From: Acidimicrobiia bacterium
Lineage (GTDB): Bacteria > Actinomycetota > Acidimicrobiia > Spongiisociales > ZC4RG35
Direction: 5' to 3'
DNA: 64,000 bases
Assembly (NCBI GenBank): GCA_025928935.1
Contig: JAICNB010000008.1
Location: 1 to 64,000, forward strand
In this document: piece by piece, positions 19,118 to 28,475 of the stretch
Numbering within the stretch: position 1 is the first letter of the stretch
Layout of the letters: each line of letters begins with the position of its first letter
The notes under the pieces: model-generated
The model's database searches: none
The model's input: only the letters and a program-made list of their open reading frames with translations
Told to the model about the DNA's origin: nothing
Program-made: the position numbers and the translations under genes

Positions 19118-19780
19118 ATGGAGAGGATCACCTTGGGGCGGATGCAGAACCCGATTCGAGGGTTCCTCCATGGCTCCGCTGCGATCGCCGCCGTGGTCGG
19201 GCTGGTCTTGCTGATGGACAGGGCATGGGGCCGGGCCGAAGCCGTCGCCGGGGCTTTCGTATTCGGCGGCGCCCTCCTCCTCATGTTCACCGTTTCTTCG
19301 CTGTACCACTCGATCCCCTGGGGAGAGCGATGGAAGACGAGGCTGCAGCGAATCGACCATTCGATGATCTATCTCGTCGTCGCCGGCACCTTCACCCCGA
19401 TTGCGATCGCTTCTCTCCAGGGGATCGCACTCGCCGTGGCGCTGGGCGTCGTGTGGGGGATCGCCGTCACCGGGATACTGCTCAAGGCGCTGATGCCCCA
19501 GATCCGGACCCACCTATCGGTGACCCTGCAGATGGTCATGGGCTGGTCGGCGTTGATCTGGGCACCTTGGATCTGGCGTGAGCTGGGCCCGAGGGCGTTC
19601 GCCCTGATCCTCCTCGGGGGCGCGTGCTACGTGATAGGCACGGTCATCTACGCCCTGCAACGCCCTCTCCTGTTCCCCAGGTCGTTCTCCAACCACGAGC
19701 TGTTCCACCTGCTGGTGATAGGCGGAAGTGCCTTCCACTTCTTCGCCATCCTCCTATACGCCATCCCGGCGACGGTCTAG
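19118..19780 (+). CDS. Hemolysin III / PAQR-family membrane protein
   Basis: GALLLMFTVSSLYHSIPWGERWKTRLQRIDHSMIYLVVAGTFTPI...HELFHLLVIGGSAFHF. Confidence 0.9.
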   Translation: MERITLGRMQNPIRGFLHGSAAIAAVVGLVLLMDRAWGRAEAVAGAFVFGGALLLMFTVSSLYHSIPWGERWKTRLQRIDHSMIYLVVAGTFTPIAIASLQGIALAVALGVVWGIAVTGILLKALMPQIRTHLSVTLQMVMGWSALIWAPWIWRELGPRAFALILLGGACYVIGTVIYALQRPLLFPRSFSNHELFHLLVIGGSAFHFFAILLYAIPATV

Positions 19781-21237
19781 GGCCTGGGCAGGGTCGGGGT
19801 CTCGGCGCAGAGGGCTTCGATCTCATCGATCCCCTTCGGGACGGTCGTCGTCAGGTTCTCGTGGCCGTCGTCGGTGATCACGACGTCGTCTTCGATCCTG
19901 ATACCGATCCCCAGGAACTCGGGTGGCACCACGTGGGTGATCTTCTCCGCCTGTTCCCTCGCCTCTGCCTCCTTGGCCATCGCCGCGGCTCTGCCCTCGA
20001 CCAGCCGGCGTTGATTCCATTCGTCCTGGTCGTACTCGAGGAGGGTGAGCGTGATCTCGCCCTTGTCGGGAGCGATGTACAGACCGGGCTCGACTGTGTG
20101 TGCCATCCCCGGTTCGAGTTTCCTGGGCACACCGTCCACCCGATAGGTGCCCATGTCGTGCACGTCGAGGCCGAGCCAGTGGCCGGTCCCGTGGAAGTAG
20201 AACTGGTTGTAATGATGCATCGCCAGGGACTCGTCCAAACCCTTGGGGAGGAGGCCGAGTGCGATCATGCCCTCGGTCAATACCCGGGTCGCCGCATCGT
20301 GGATCGCCCGCGGGCTCGAGCCCGGCACCGACATCTCGAGCCCTTTGTCGATGGCTGCAAGCACCACCTCATAGACGGCCCGCTGGGGCGCGGTGAAACT
20401 GCCATTGGCTGGAAAGGTCCGGGTGATGTCCGAGGAGTACCCGTCGAGCTCGGCCGCGGCGTCGATCAGGATGAGGTCACCATCCTCGATGAGCCGGTGG
20501 TTCTCGACGTAGTGGAGGATGCAGGCGTTTGGCCCGGAGGCGACGATCGATGGGTAGCCGTTGTGACGGGCGCCGGCCAACCGCCATCGGTACTCCAGGG
20601 CGGCCTGGACCTGATATTCGTATAAACCCGGCGCCGCAAAACGCATGGCCTCGGCGTGACCCAACGCCGACAACTCGCAAACCTCGCGAAGGGCATCGAT
20701 CTCATCGTCGGTCTTGAACAGACGCATCTCCCCGAGGAGGACCGATACGTCACGGACAGCCGAGGGAACTGCTCCCCCGTATCGTTCGCGGTGGTTGCGA
20801 GCCTTCGCCACGAGACTGCTGACCCGAGCATCGTGATGAGAGTTCCCCGTGCGATACCAGATGACCTCGCGCCCGATCATGTAGCGGCTGAGCACCTCAT
20901 CGAGACTGGCTAGCTCGAAGGCCCGGTCTGCCCCAAACCGCTCCAGGGCACCCTCCGCCCCGGCTCGATAGCCATCCCACGCCTCCATCTCAGGGTCACG
21001 CGGCCTGACGAACAACGTGTACTCGCCCTCGGAATGACCCGGCGTGATCACGGCCAACGCCTCCGGCTCGGGGAACCCGGTCAGATAGAAGAAGTCGGGA
21101 TCTTGATGGAACTCGTATTCGGTGTCGTGACTCCTGATCACCTCGACCGCGGCCGGGATGATGGCGATCGCGTCCTCACCTATCTCCTTGGCCAGCCGCG
21201 CCCGACGCTCGGCATAAGGATCCGACATGCCGGCCAC
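19777..21237 (-). CDS. pepP: Xaa-Pro aminopeptidase
   Basis: DAAAELDGYSSDITRTFPANG...FYFHGTGHWLGLDVHDMG...EPGMAHTVEPGLYI. Confidence 0.93.
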   Translation of the reverse strand: MAGMSDPYAERRARLAKEIGEDAIAIIPAAVEVIRSHDTEYEFHQDPDFFYLTGFPEPEALAVITPGHSEGEYTLFVRPRDPEMEAWDGYRAGAEGALERFGADRAFELASLDEVLSRYMIGREVIWYRTGNSHHDARVSSLVAKARNHRERYGGAVPSAVRDVSVLLGEMRLFKTDDEIDALREVCELSALGHAEAMRFAAPGLYEYQVQAALEYRWRLAGARHNGYPSIVASGPNACILHYVENHRLIEDGDLILIDAAAELDGYSSDITRTFPANGSFTAPQRAVYEVVLAAIDKGLEMSVPGSSPRAIHDAATRVLTEGMIALGLLPKGLDESLAMHHYNQFYFHGTGHWLGLDVHDMGTYRVDGVPRKLEPGMAHTVEPGLYIAPDKGEITLTLLEYDQDEWNQRRLVEGRAAAMAKEAEAREQAEKITHVVPPEFLGIGIRIEDDVVITDDGHENLTTTVPKGIDEIEALCAETPTLPRP

Positions 21238-21242
21238 GCTAC

Positions 21243-21306
21243 TTCCTTCCTCGAAATTGGGAGCTTGCGTTACGCATACCGAGGCTCCCGATCCCGATTT
21301 CGAAGG
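21243..21306. repeat. Left copy of a 64-bp imperfect palindromic repeat flanking the DUF559 gene
   Basis: TTCCTTCCTCGAAATTGGGAGCTTGCGTTACGCATACCGAGGCTCCCGATCCCGATTTCGAAGG; ends are complementary; gapless match to 22246-22309. Confidence 0.8.
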
Positions 21307-21345
21307 GGTTCCGTCCGATTGGCCGGCACAGTAGAAGGATCAGGG

Positions 21346-22284
21346 ATGGAGGTGGGTCGAGAGGCAAAGTTGATCGAACTGGCTCGTCGCCAGCACGGGG
21401 TGTTCAGCCTCGCCCAGTGGACTGGACACGGTCTGAGTCCAGCATCCCTGACGAGAAGGGTGCGTGGTGGGCTCGTCACACGTATGGCGCCCCAGGTGTA
21501 TGCCTACGCCAGTGTGCCCCCCACCTGGCACATGGAAGTCGCAGTAGCCGTCCTCGCGTCCGGGAGGCGTGCCGCCGCTTCACATCGCACGGCGGCACAC
21601 ATCCACGGTCTCGCCGGCAGGCCTGACCGGATCGAGGTGGTGACGCTGCGGACCGGGCGTCGCCCGTCGGGCTACACCCTGCACCAGTCGACCGATCTGG
21701 CCCGTTCCCACATCACGAAGGTGAACGGGATATCGACGACCACTATCGCTCGCACCATTGTCGACATCGGCGTGCCGCACGGGATCGGCCGGACCGGATC
21801 GTGTCTCGATGAGGCAAGGCGACGCGAGCTCGTGTCACTCGAGGACGTCGCGTCCGTGCTCCATCAGGTTGCGAGACGGGGACGGAATGGTGTCGGACCC
21901 GCTCGGAAGATCCTGGTCGAACGTCTCGCCTGGGATCAGATCACAGAATCACAGCTGGAGGATCGATTCCTTCATCTGCTGCAGGGCTACGAGCTCCCTG
22001 TTCCTCGGTGCCAGCACCCCATCTACGACGCGCAGGGTGGTCTCGTGGCGCGCGTCGACTTCGCCTATCCCGAGTCAGGTTTGCTGATCGAGCTCGATGG
22101 CGCGCAGTTTCACACCGACCGGCGGTCCTTCCAGCTGGATCGGGTGCGACAGAATCGCCTCATCGCCCAGGGATACCGGGTGTTGCGCTTCACCTATTGG
22201 GACGTGATGGCAGCCCCGGAGTATGTGATCGACACCATCGACTCGTTCCTCCCTCGAAATTGGGAGCGAGAAGCGCGCATATGA
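21346..22284 (+). CDS. AbiEi-like N-terminal domain + DUF559 (Vsr-like, PD-(D/E)XK) nuclease domain protein
   Basis: N-term winged-helix-like HGVFSLAQWTGHGLSPASLTRRVRGGLVTRM; C-term ITESQLEDRFL...ARVDFAYPESGLLIELDGAQFHTDRRSFQLDRVRQNRLIAQGYRVLRFTYWDV; start 21346, not 21034. Confidence 0.85.
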   Translation: MEVGREAKLIELARRQHGVFSLAQWTGHGLSPASLTRRVRGGLVTRMAPQVYAYASVPPTWHMEVAVAVLASGRRAAASHRTAAHIHGLAGRPDRIEVVTLRTGRRPSGYTLHQSTDLARSHITKVNGISTTTIARTIVDIGVPHGIGRTGSCLDEARRRELVSLEDVASVLHQVARRGRNGVGPARKILVERLAWDQITESQLEDRFLHLLQGYELPVPRCQHPIYDAQGGLVARVDFAYPESGLLIELDGAQFHTDRRSFQLDRVRQNRLIAQGYRVLRFTYWDVMAAPEYVIDTIDSFLPRNWEREARI

Positions 22285-22309
22285 CACCTAGCGGTCCCAA
22301 TTACGAAGG
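22246..22309. repeat. Right copy of the 64-bp repeat; overlaps last codons and stop of the DUF559 gene
   Basis: TTCCTCCCTCGAAATTGGGAGCGAGAAGCGCGCATATGACACCTAGCGGTCCCAATTACGAAGG; 21/22 identity with the left copy over the first 22 bp. Confidence 0.8.
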
Positions 22310-23239
22310 GCCCGGCGCGTACTGCAGGTCGACCACCAGTGGGAAGTGGTCTGATCCCATAGCGGGGCCGAGGCGGCGGTCCCGCACCCTCAGGTCCTGG
22401 CTGTGCAGCAGATGGTCGATCGGGACACGGAGCAGGAAGATCGTGTCGGCCGAGAACGACGGCTGGAGTCCGAACCCCAACTGTGAGTTGCGCATTCGCC
22501 CATCGCCGAGGAGCGTGGCGAAGGGCGAAGACCATGGAGAGGCATTCAGGTCTCCCACGACCAGATAGGCGCCCTCCTGCTGTGACGCCCAGTCCGCGGC
22601 GAACTCGAGCTGGGCGTCACGGAGCGCCGCCCGGTCCCCGCTGGTCGGGGCCACCGGATGAGAGGACAGGACCTTCACCGGGGCCGGCCAGCCCTCCGGC
22701 TGGTAGGAGAGGGCGATGGCCCTTCCATCCCCCTCGGCGAATCCAAAGGAGGTTGCGTCGACCGTCTGCCTGGCCAGGACCAGCGTCCCGAAGATGAGGT
22801 TGTCGGATCGGCCCCGCACGATCTCGTAGTCGAGATCCGAAGACTCCATGGCCACTTCCCATGGCCGGCTCGACTCGTGAAGCAGCACGATGTCGGGAGT
22901 CGTGGCCTCGATGTACTCGATCACCTCGTTGTAGCTCTCGTTGGTGGAGAGGAGGTTGAAGCTCATCACCCTCATCTCGGGGGCGCCGGCCACGGGCTCA
23001 CCCGGGGAGCCGACGAACAGCGGTGCGACGAAGACGCCGTTGAGGAGGGCCACGCCGAGTATCGCCAGACCGGTCCGTCTCCAGCGGCTGGCCAGGATCA
23101 CCAGGCCGAGCACAGCCAGGACTGCGACGTACTGGGCCCGGAAGTTGGCCAGCACATCGAGCCACCAGACCCAGCCGCCGGCGAACGAGGCGAGGCTGAT
23201 CACTGCGATGAGGACGGCAGGGATCACCAGGAGGACCAC
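22301..23239 (-). CDS. Endonuclease/exonuclease/phosphatase family membrane protein
   Basis: MRVMSFNLLSTNESYNEVIEYIEATTPDIVLLHESS...VVGDLNASPWS...PAMGSDHFPLVVDL. Confidence 0.87.
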   Translation of the reverse strand: MVLLVIPAVLIAVISLASFAGGWVWWLDVLANFRAQYVAVLAVLGLVILASRWRRTGLAILGVALLNGVFVAPLFVGSPGEPVAGAPEMRVMSFNLLSTNESYNEVIEYIEATTPDIVLLHESSRPWEVAMESSDLDYEIVRGRSDNLIFGTLVLARQTVDATSFGFAEGDGRAIALSYQPEGWPAPVKVLSSHPVAPTSGDRAALRDAQLEFAADWASQQEGAYLVVGDLNASPWSSPFATLLGDGRMRNSQLGFGLQPSFSADTIFLLRVPIDHLLHSQDLRVRDRRLGPAMGSDHFPLVVDLQYAPGPS

Positions 23240-23262
23240 TGGGGTGGCACCTTAGGGATGGA

Positions 23263-24648
23263 TCAGGACGTGGGTGGCGTGGGTGGGCCGCCGACGTCGG
23301 CGATCCTCCGCCTCAGCTCGGCTGCCTGGGCGTGCACCGAGTCGGGGCTACCTCCTCCAGGGCTTATCCGCCGTTTCACCGACCCGCCGGCATCGATCAG
23401 CTCGAGGTCGGCCTCGATGAACGCACTGTGCGCACCGGTCAGGTCACCGGGCCCCGCATCGAGAAGGGTTCGGTCTTCGGCTTCCAGGCTCAGGACGAGT
23501 TTGCCAACGGCCTCATGGGCCTCCCGGAAGGGGACGCCCCGTGCCACCAGTGCCTCGGCGAGATCGAGGCTGGCGGTCTCGACCGAGGGAGTCACCTCGA
23601 AGAACTCGGTGTGATCCAGCAACTCCGTCATGGCGGAGAGGGTCCCGGCCAGCGTGTCATCGGCTTCGAAGACCAGCCTCTTGTCCTCCTGAAGATCGCG
23701 GTTGTACGCCAGGGGTAAGGCTTTCTGCAGGGCCATGATGGAGGTGAGTAGCCCGAACACCCGCGCGGCCCTTCCCCGGGCAAGCTCGGCGATGTCCGGG
23801 TTCCGCTTCTGGGGAAGAGCCGACGACCCGGTGCTCACCGAATCGCGGAGACGGGCCCTCCCGAATTCGGGCGTCACCCAGAGGATGATCTCCTCGGCGA
23901 GACGAGAGAGATTGGCCATCGCCTGGGCACAACAGAAGACGTACTCGGCGAGATGGTCGCGCGAGCCGACAGCGTCGAGGGAGTTCTCGAATGCCGACCC
24001 CATGTCGAGCCTCCGAGCGGTCTCGTCGGGATCGATCGGCAGCGAGGTACCGGCGGAGGCTCCCGCACCCAACGGGGAGACGTCGATCCGGGTTCGGGCC
24101 GCCGAGAACCGCTCGGCGTCCCTAAGCGCCATCCATGCGTAGGCCATCAGGTGGTGTCCCAGGGTCGTGGCCTGGGCCTGCTGGAGATGGGTGAGAGAGG
24201 GCACGATCGTCGAGGCATGTTCCTGTGCGAGGTCGGCCACGGCCACCGCGAAACCATGGAGTTGGGTGATCCGATCGGAGGCGGCGCGGCGGGTGTAGAG
24301 ACGCATGTCGAGTGCGATTTGATCGTTGCGGCTGCGCGCCGTGTGCAGCTTGCCGGCCACGTCACCCACCAACTCGAACAATCGTCGCTCGACCGTGCTG
24401 TGCACGTCCTCGTCGGTTTCGAAGAACTCGAAGCTGCCCGCCTCCGCCTCGATTCGAATCGCCTCCAGCCCACCGAGCAGCGTCTTCACCTCGGCGTCTT
24501 GGAGGATGCCGGTCTCGCCGAGCATCGCGACATGGGCCATCGACCCGGTCACATCATCGTCGAGGAGCCGGCGGTCGGAATGATCGGTGGTGTAGTCCCA
24601 CAGGACCCGGCCCGGGCCCTCCTCGAATCGGCCACCCCAGAGGGTCAT
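23263..24648 (-). CDS. argH: Argininosuccinate lyase
   Basis: [22 protein letters not shown]...[26 protein letters not shown]; real start 24648. Confidence 0.95.
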   Translation of the reverse strand: MTLWGGRFEEGPGRVLWDYTTDHSDRRLLDDDVTGSMAHVAMLGETGILQDAEVKTLLGGLEAIRIEAEAGSFEFFETDEDVHSTVERRLFELVGDVAGKLHTARSRNDQIALDMRLYTRRAASDRITQLHGFAVAVADLAQEHASTIVPSLTHLQQAQATTLGHHLMAYAWMALRDAERFSAARTRIDVSPLGAGASAGTSLPIDPDETARRLDMGSAFENSLDAVGSRDHLAEYVFCCAQAMANLSRLAEEIILWVTPEFGRARLRDSVSTGSSALPQKRNPDIAELARGRAARVFGLLTSIMALQKALPLAYNRDLQEDKRLVFEADDTLAGTLSAMTELLDHTEFFEVTPSVETASLDLAEALVARGVPFREAHEAVGKLVLSLEAEDRTLLDAGPGDLTGAHSAFIEADLELIDAGGSVKRRISPGGGSPDSVHAQAAELRRRIADVGGPPTPPTS

Positions 24649-25835
24649 CCCGCCTCCCCACTGCCGAACCCCCGGATCCGGAGAGCGTTGAGGGAGATGA
24701 AGCCCTCGGCATCGGCCTGGCGATAGACCTGGTCCGCCTCGAACGTGGCCGAATCCGCGTCGTAGAGACTGTTGGGCGATCGTCTCCCGGTGACCATCGC
24801 CCCACCCTTGTAGAGGACGAGGCGGGCCTCGCCGCTCACCGATTGCTGGATCTCGTCGACGAGCGCCTGCAGTGCGATCCGCTCCGGGCTGAACCAGAAT
24901 CCGTTGTAGACGATCTGGGCGTAGCGGGGGATCAGGCCATCCCGGATGTGCAGCACCTCTCGGTCCAGGGTCAACGACTCGACGGCCCGGTGGGCGAGAT
25001 GGAGGATGGTGCCGCCAGGGGTCTCGTAGACCCCGCGACTCTTGATCCCTACGAACCGGTTCTCCACGAGATCGACACGGCCCACCCCGTGTCGGCCCGC
25101 GATCTGGTTCGCCTCGGCCAATAGCTCGACCGGCCCGAGCTCGCGTCCCCCGATCGTCACCGGATTGCCGTGTTCGAACCCGATGACCACCTCCTCTGGC
25201 TGATCGGGAGCATCGGTGGGATCGACGGTGAGCCGGAACATCTTGGGCGGCGGTGCCTCCCACGGGTCCTCCAGGATGCCTCCCTCGTAGGAGATGTGGA
25301 ACAGGTTGGCGTCCATCGAATACGGGTCTTGCTTGGTCACCGGGACAGGGATGCCCCGCTCCCGGGCGTACTCCATCAGGGCGGTGCGCCCATCGAGGTC
25401 CCACTCACGCCAAGGTGCGATGACCCGCAGCTGGGGGGCGAGTGCGGCCACGGAGAGCTCGAAGCGGACCTGGTCGTTGCCCTTGCCGGTCGCCCCGTGG
25501 GAGATGGCATCGGCATCGAAGGCCAGGGCGGTCCTGACCAGCCCTTCGCTGATGATGGGGCGAGCCAATGAGGTGCCCAGCAGGTATTGGCCCTCGTAGA
25601 CCGCCCCGGCGCGAAGCGCCGGGAACACGGCGCCGGTGACGAATCTCTCGGTGAGGTCCTCCACCACGGCGTCGACGGCCCCGGTGGCCATTGCCTTCTC
25701 TTTGGCCTCGCCCGCCTCCGCCCCCTGTCCGACGTCGGCGGTATAGGCGATCACCTCCGCTCCCCTCTCCTCACGGAGCCAGGCGAGGATCACCGAGGTA
25801 TCGAGACCACCCGAGTAGGCCAGGACCACCTTCAT
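24645..25835 (-). CDS. argG: Argininosuccinate synthase
   Basis: [38 protein letters not shown]. Confidence 0.97.
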   Translation of the reverse strand: MKVVLAYSGGLDTSVILAWLREERGAEVIAYTADVGQGAEAGEAKEKAMATGAVDAVVEDLTERFVTGAVFPALRAGAVYEGQYLLGTSLARPIISEGLVRTALAFDADAISHGATGKGNDQVRFELSVAALAPQLRVIAPWREWDLDGRTALMEYARERGIPVPVTKQDPYSMDANLFHISYEGGILEDPWEAPPPKMFRLTVDPTDAPDQPEEVVIGFEHGNPVTIGGRELGPVELLAEANQIAGRHGVGRVDLVENRFVGIKSRGVYETPGGTILHLAHRAVESLTLDREVLHIRDGLIPRYAQIVYNGFWFSPERIALQALVDEIQQSVSGEARLVLYKGGAMVTGRRSPNSLYDADSATFEADQVYRQADAEGFISLNALRIRGFGSGEAG

Positions 25836-27272
25836 CTATTCGTCCTCGAGGTCCGGCGGCGGTCCCGGATCGGGAATCCCCCGAGCCATGGCCCATTCCC
25901 GCACCATGACGTAGGCGTCGGCGGCCCCGTAGGGGCCCTCGTCGATCCGGCGTTCCAGCATCAGCTCCATGATGTCACCGATAATCGGACCGGGGCCAAT
26001 CCCCAGATACGCCATCACCTGATGCCCGTCGATCGGTGGCCGGAGCCGAGAGATCTCCTCCTTCTGACTCAGCTCGGCGATTCGCTCCTCGAGCTCGTCG
26101 ATCCGATTCTGTATGGCTCGGGCCCGGCGTGGGTTGGCGGTGGTCACGTCACACCTGACCAGCTCGTTGAGCCGGTCGAGCAGAGGGCCGGCATCTCGGA
26201 CATAGCGACGAACAGCCGAATCGGTCCAACCCATCTTGAGGGTGTGCGGCCGCAGATGCAGGAAGACGAGACGGGAGACCTCATCCACGACCTCCCTCGG
26301 ATAGCGCAGAGCCTTCAGACGTCGCCGCGCCAGCCTCGCCCCGACCACCTCGTGATGATGAAAGGAGACGCCGTCCTTCCCGAACTGGCGGGTCTCGGGC
26401 TTCCCGATGTCGTGGAACAGAGCACCGAGCCGCAGCACCAGGTCGTCGGATGTCTTGTCGACCACTGCCAGGGTGTGGGCCAGGACGTCCTTGTGACGCT
26501 GATGAGGGTCCTGTTCCATGGCCAGGTCGGGGAGCTCGGGGATGAAGTGATCGGCGAGCCCGGAGGCAACCACACCGGCCAGAGCGTCTCCGGCCGTTCG
26601 GGCGACGACCAGCTTGGAGAGCTCGTCCCTGATCCGCTCGGCGGAGACGATGTCGAGCCTGTCACCCATCTCCGATACCGCCGCCAAGGTCCCGGCCTCC
26701 GGCTCGAAACCGAGTGTTGCCTGGAACCGGAACAGCCGCAGCATCCGCAGCGGGTCCTCGGAGAAGGAGATGCGCGGGTCGAGAGGCGTGCGCAGCACAC
26801 CACCGGCGAGGTCACTCAGGCCGCCGAAGGGATCGATCGGGACCATGTCCATGAGGGTGAGCGCCATGGCATTGATGGTGAAGTCCCGGCGTGAGAGGTC
26901 GGTCTCGATGTCGTCGGAGAAGCTCACCTGTGGCTTCCTCGATTCATCCCGATAGACCTCGTTGCGGAAGGTGGTGACCTCGACCGTCCATCTTCCCTTG
27001 ACCGCGGCGATGGTGCCGAAGGTGGCGCCCACGCTGTACACCACGTCGCCCCAGCCCTCCAGCAACCGTGCGATGCGATCGGGCCGGGCATCGGTGGCGA
27101 AATCGAAGTCGTACGTGTAGTCGTCCAGCCCGCGTTCGAGGAAGGCGTCACGCACCGACCCCCCGACCAGATAGAGCTGATGCCCCGCGCCGGCGAACAC
27201 ATCGTGCAATTGCGCCGGCGGAAGGTCGGCGGAGACCAGGAACTCGAGCCGCTTCGGGATCACCCCATCCAT
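25836..27272 (-). CDS. cca: CCA tRNA nucleotidyltransferase / poly(A) polymerase family
   Basis: HQLYLVGGSVRDAFLERGLDDYTYDFDFATDARPD...RRDFTINAMAL...HD domain LFHDIGKPETR; start 27272. Confidence 0.92.
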   Translation of the reverse strand: MDGVIPKRLEFLVSADLPPAQLHDVFAGAGHQLYLVGGSVRDAFLERGLDDYTYDFDFATDARPDRIARLLEGWGDVVYSVGATFGTIAAVKGRWTVEVTTFRNEVYRDESRKPQVSFSDDIETDLSRRDFTINAMALTLMDMVPIDPFGGLSDLAGGVLRTPLDPRISFSEDPLRMLRLFRFQATLGFEPEAGTLAAVSEMGDRLDIVSAERIRDELSKLVVARTAGDALAGVVASGLADHFIPELPDLAMEQDPHQRHKDVLAHTLAVVDKTSDDLVLRLGALFHDIGKPETRQFGKDGVSFHHHEVVGARLARRRLKALRYPREVVDEVSRLVFLHLRPHTLKMGWTDSAVRRYVRDAGPLLDRLNELVRCDVTTANPRRARAIQNRIDELEERIAELSQKEEISRLRPPIDGHQVMAYLGIGPGPIIGDIMELMLERRIDEGPYGAADAYVMVREWAMARGIPDPGPPPDLEDE

Positions 27273-27276
27273 TTTG

Positions 27277-27314
27277 GCGCGCCGATCTGGACCTATAGGT
27301 CGAGATCGGCGCGC
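27277..27314. repeat. 38-bp near-perfect palindrome in the pilT-cca gap
   Basis: GCGCGCCGATCT-G-GACCTATAGGTC-G-AGATCGGCGCGC; only the symmetric G/G positions break the palindrome. Confidence 0.85.
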
Positions 27315-27327
27315 GAGAACGCTGTGC

Positions 27328-28407
27328 CTACAGCTGGATGCCCGCAGCCATCGCCTTGGCCCGGACCTCGTGGACGTTCCGGGCGTGGGGGATGGCGGCG
27401 GGAAGGTCGACGGATCGGTCGATGACGAGCTTGAGCAGAGCCGCGTCCATGGTTTGCATCCCGAAGAACTCACTCTCCTTGATGATCTCGACCAGGGCGG
27501 CTGTGTCTGCCCCTCCGATGACCCATTCCTGGACTCGCTCGCTGTTGGTCAGGACCTCGCAAGCGAGGGACTTCCCGTTCCCCTGGCCCTCGAGCAGGCG
27601 CTGGCTGAGGATGGCCAGCATCTGGGCGGCCAACTGGCTCCTCACCACGCGCTGCTGGGCTTCGGGGAACAACGAGACGATGCGATCGATGGTGTCGGCA
27701 GGATCGGTCGTTCGCATCGACGAGATGACCAGGTGACCGGTCTCGGCGGCGGCTATGGCGGCCCTCGCCGTCTCCGCGTCACCGATCTCGGAGATCATCA
27801 GCACGTCGGTGTCGTGACGCATTGCGCTCCGCACCGCGTCGGCCGCGCTCGGGGTGTCGACGCCGACCTCACGCTGCACGACCACGCTTCGTTTGTCGGG
27901 ATGGAGCACCTCGATCGGGTCTTCCACGGTGAGGATCGACACCGCCCGCTGATTGTTGATCCAATCCAGGATCGAAGCCATGGTGGCCGTCTTTCCCGAC
28001 CCGGAAGGGCCGGTGACCAGCAGCAGGCCGGACTTGGCCGCAGCCAGCTTCTCCACGATCCTGGGCAGGCCCAGCTCGGCGAACGACCTGGACCCGGGAA
28101 CGACGCGACGCAGGACCACCGACACCGAGCCGCGCTGGCGGAAGGCGGTGACCCGGAACCTGCCGATCTCCTGTCTGCCGAACGCGAAGTCGGCCGTGCC
28201 GGTCGCCGCGAAGTCGGCGGCGGCCCGTGGCGTGAAGAGCGAATCGGCATACGCCTGGGTGTCGTTGGGCTTGAGGACAGCGAAACCCTCCAGTCGCTCC
28301 AGCTCCCCCGCGATGCGGGCCACGGGGGCTGACCCCACCTTCAGATGAACGTCCGTCGCCCCAGATGAGACCGCCCTGCGAAGAAGATCCTCGATGTTGA
28401 CTTCCAT
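27328..28407 (-). CDS. pilT: PilT-like type IV pilus retraction ATPase
   Basis: DLLRRAVSSGATDVHLKVGSAPVARIAGEL...VTGPSGSGKTATMASILDWIN...MISEIGDAETARAAIAAAETGHLVISSMRTTDPADTIDRI. Confidence 0.92.
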   Translation of the reverse strand: MEVNIEDLLRRAVSSGATDVHLKVGSAPVARIAGELERLEGFAVLKPNDTQAYADSLFTPRAAADFAATGTADFAFGRQEIGRFRVTAFRQRGSVSVVLRRVVPGSRSFAELGLPRIVEKLAAAKSGLLLVTGPSGSGKTATMASILDWINNQRAVSILTVEDPIEVLHPDKRSVVVQREVGVDTPSAADAVRSAMRHDTDVLMISEIGDAETARAAIAAAETGHLVISSMRTTDPADTIDRIVSLFPEAQQRVVRSQLAAQMLAILSQRLLEGQGNGKSLACEVLTNSERVQEWVIGGADTAALVEIIKESEFFGMQTMDAALLKLVIDRSVDLPAAIPHARNVHEVRAKAMAAGIQL

Positions 28408-28475
28408 GTTCCCTTCCCGATTCAGGCCAGCAAGTGGTTATCGGCGCGGGTCGCCGGGGAACTTGAAAGACCTTC

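Noticed and set aside
25587-26894. 435-aa plus-strand ORF opposite argG/cca
   Set aside because: Antisense shadow; composition typical of complementary-frame translation.
27274-28332. 352-aa plus-strand ORF opposite pilT
   Set aside because: Shadow of pilT and begins within the intergenic palindrome.
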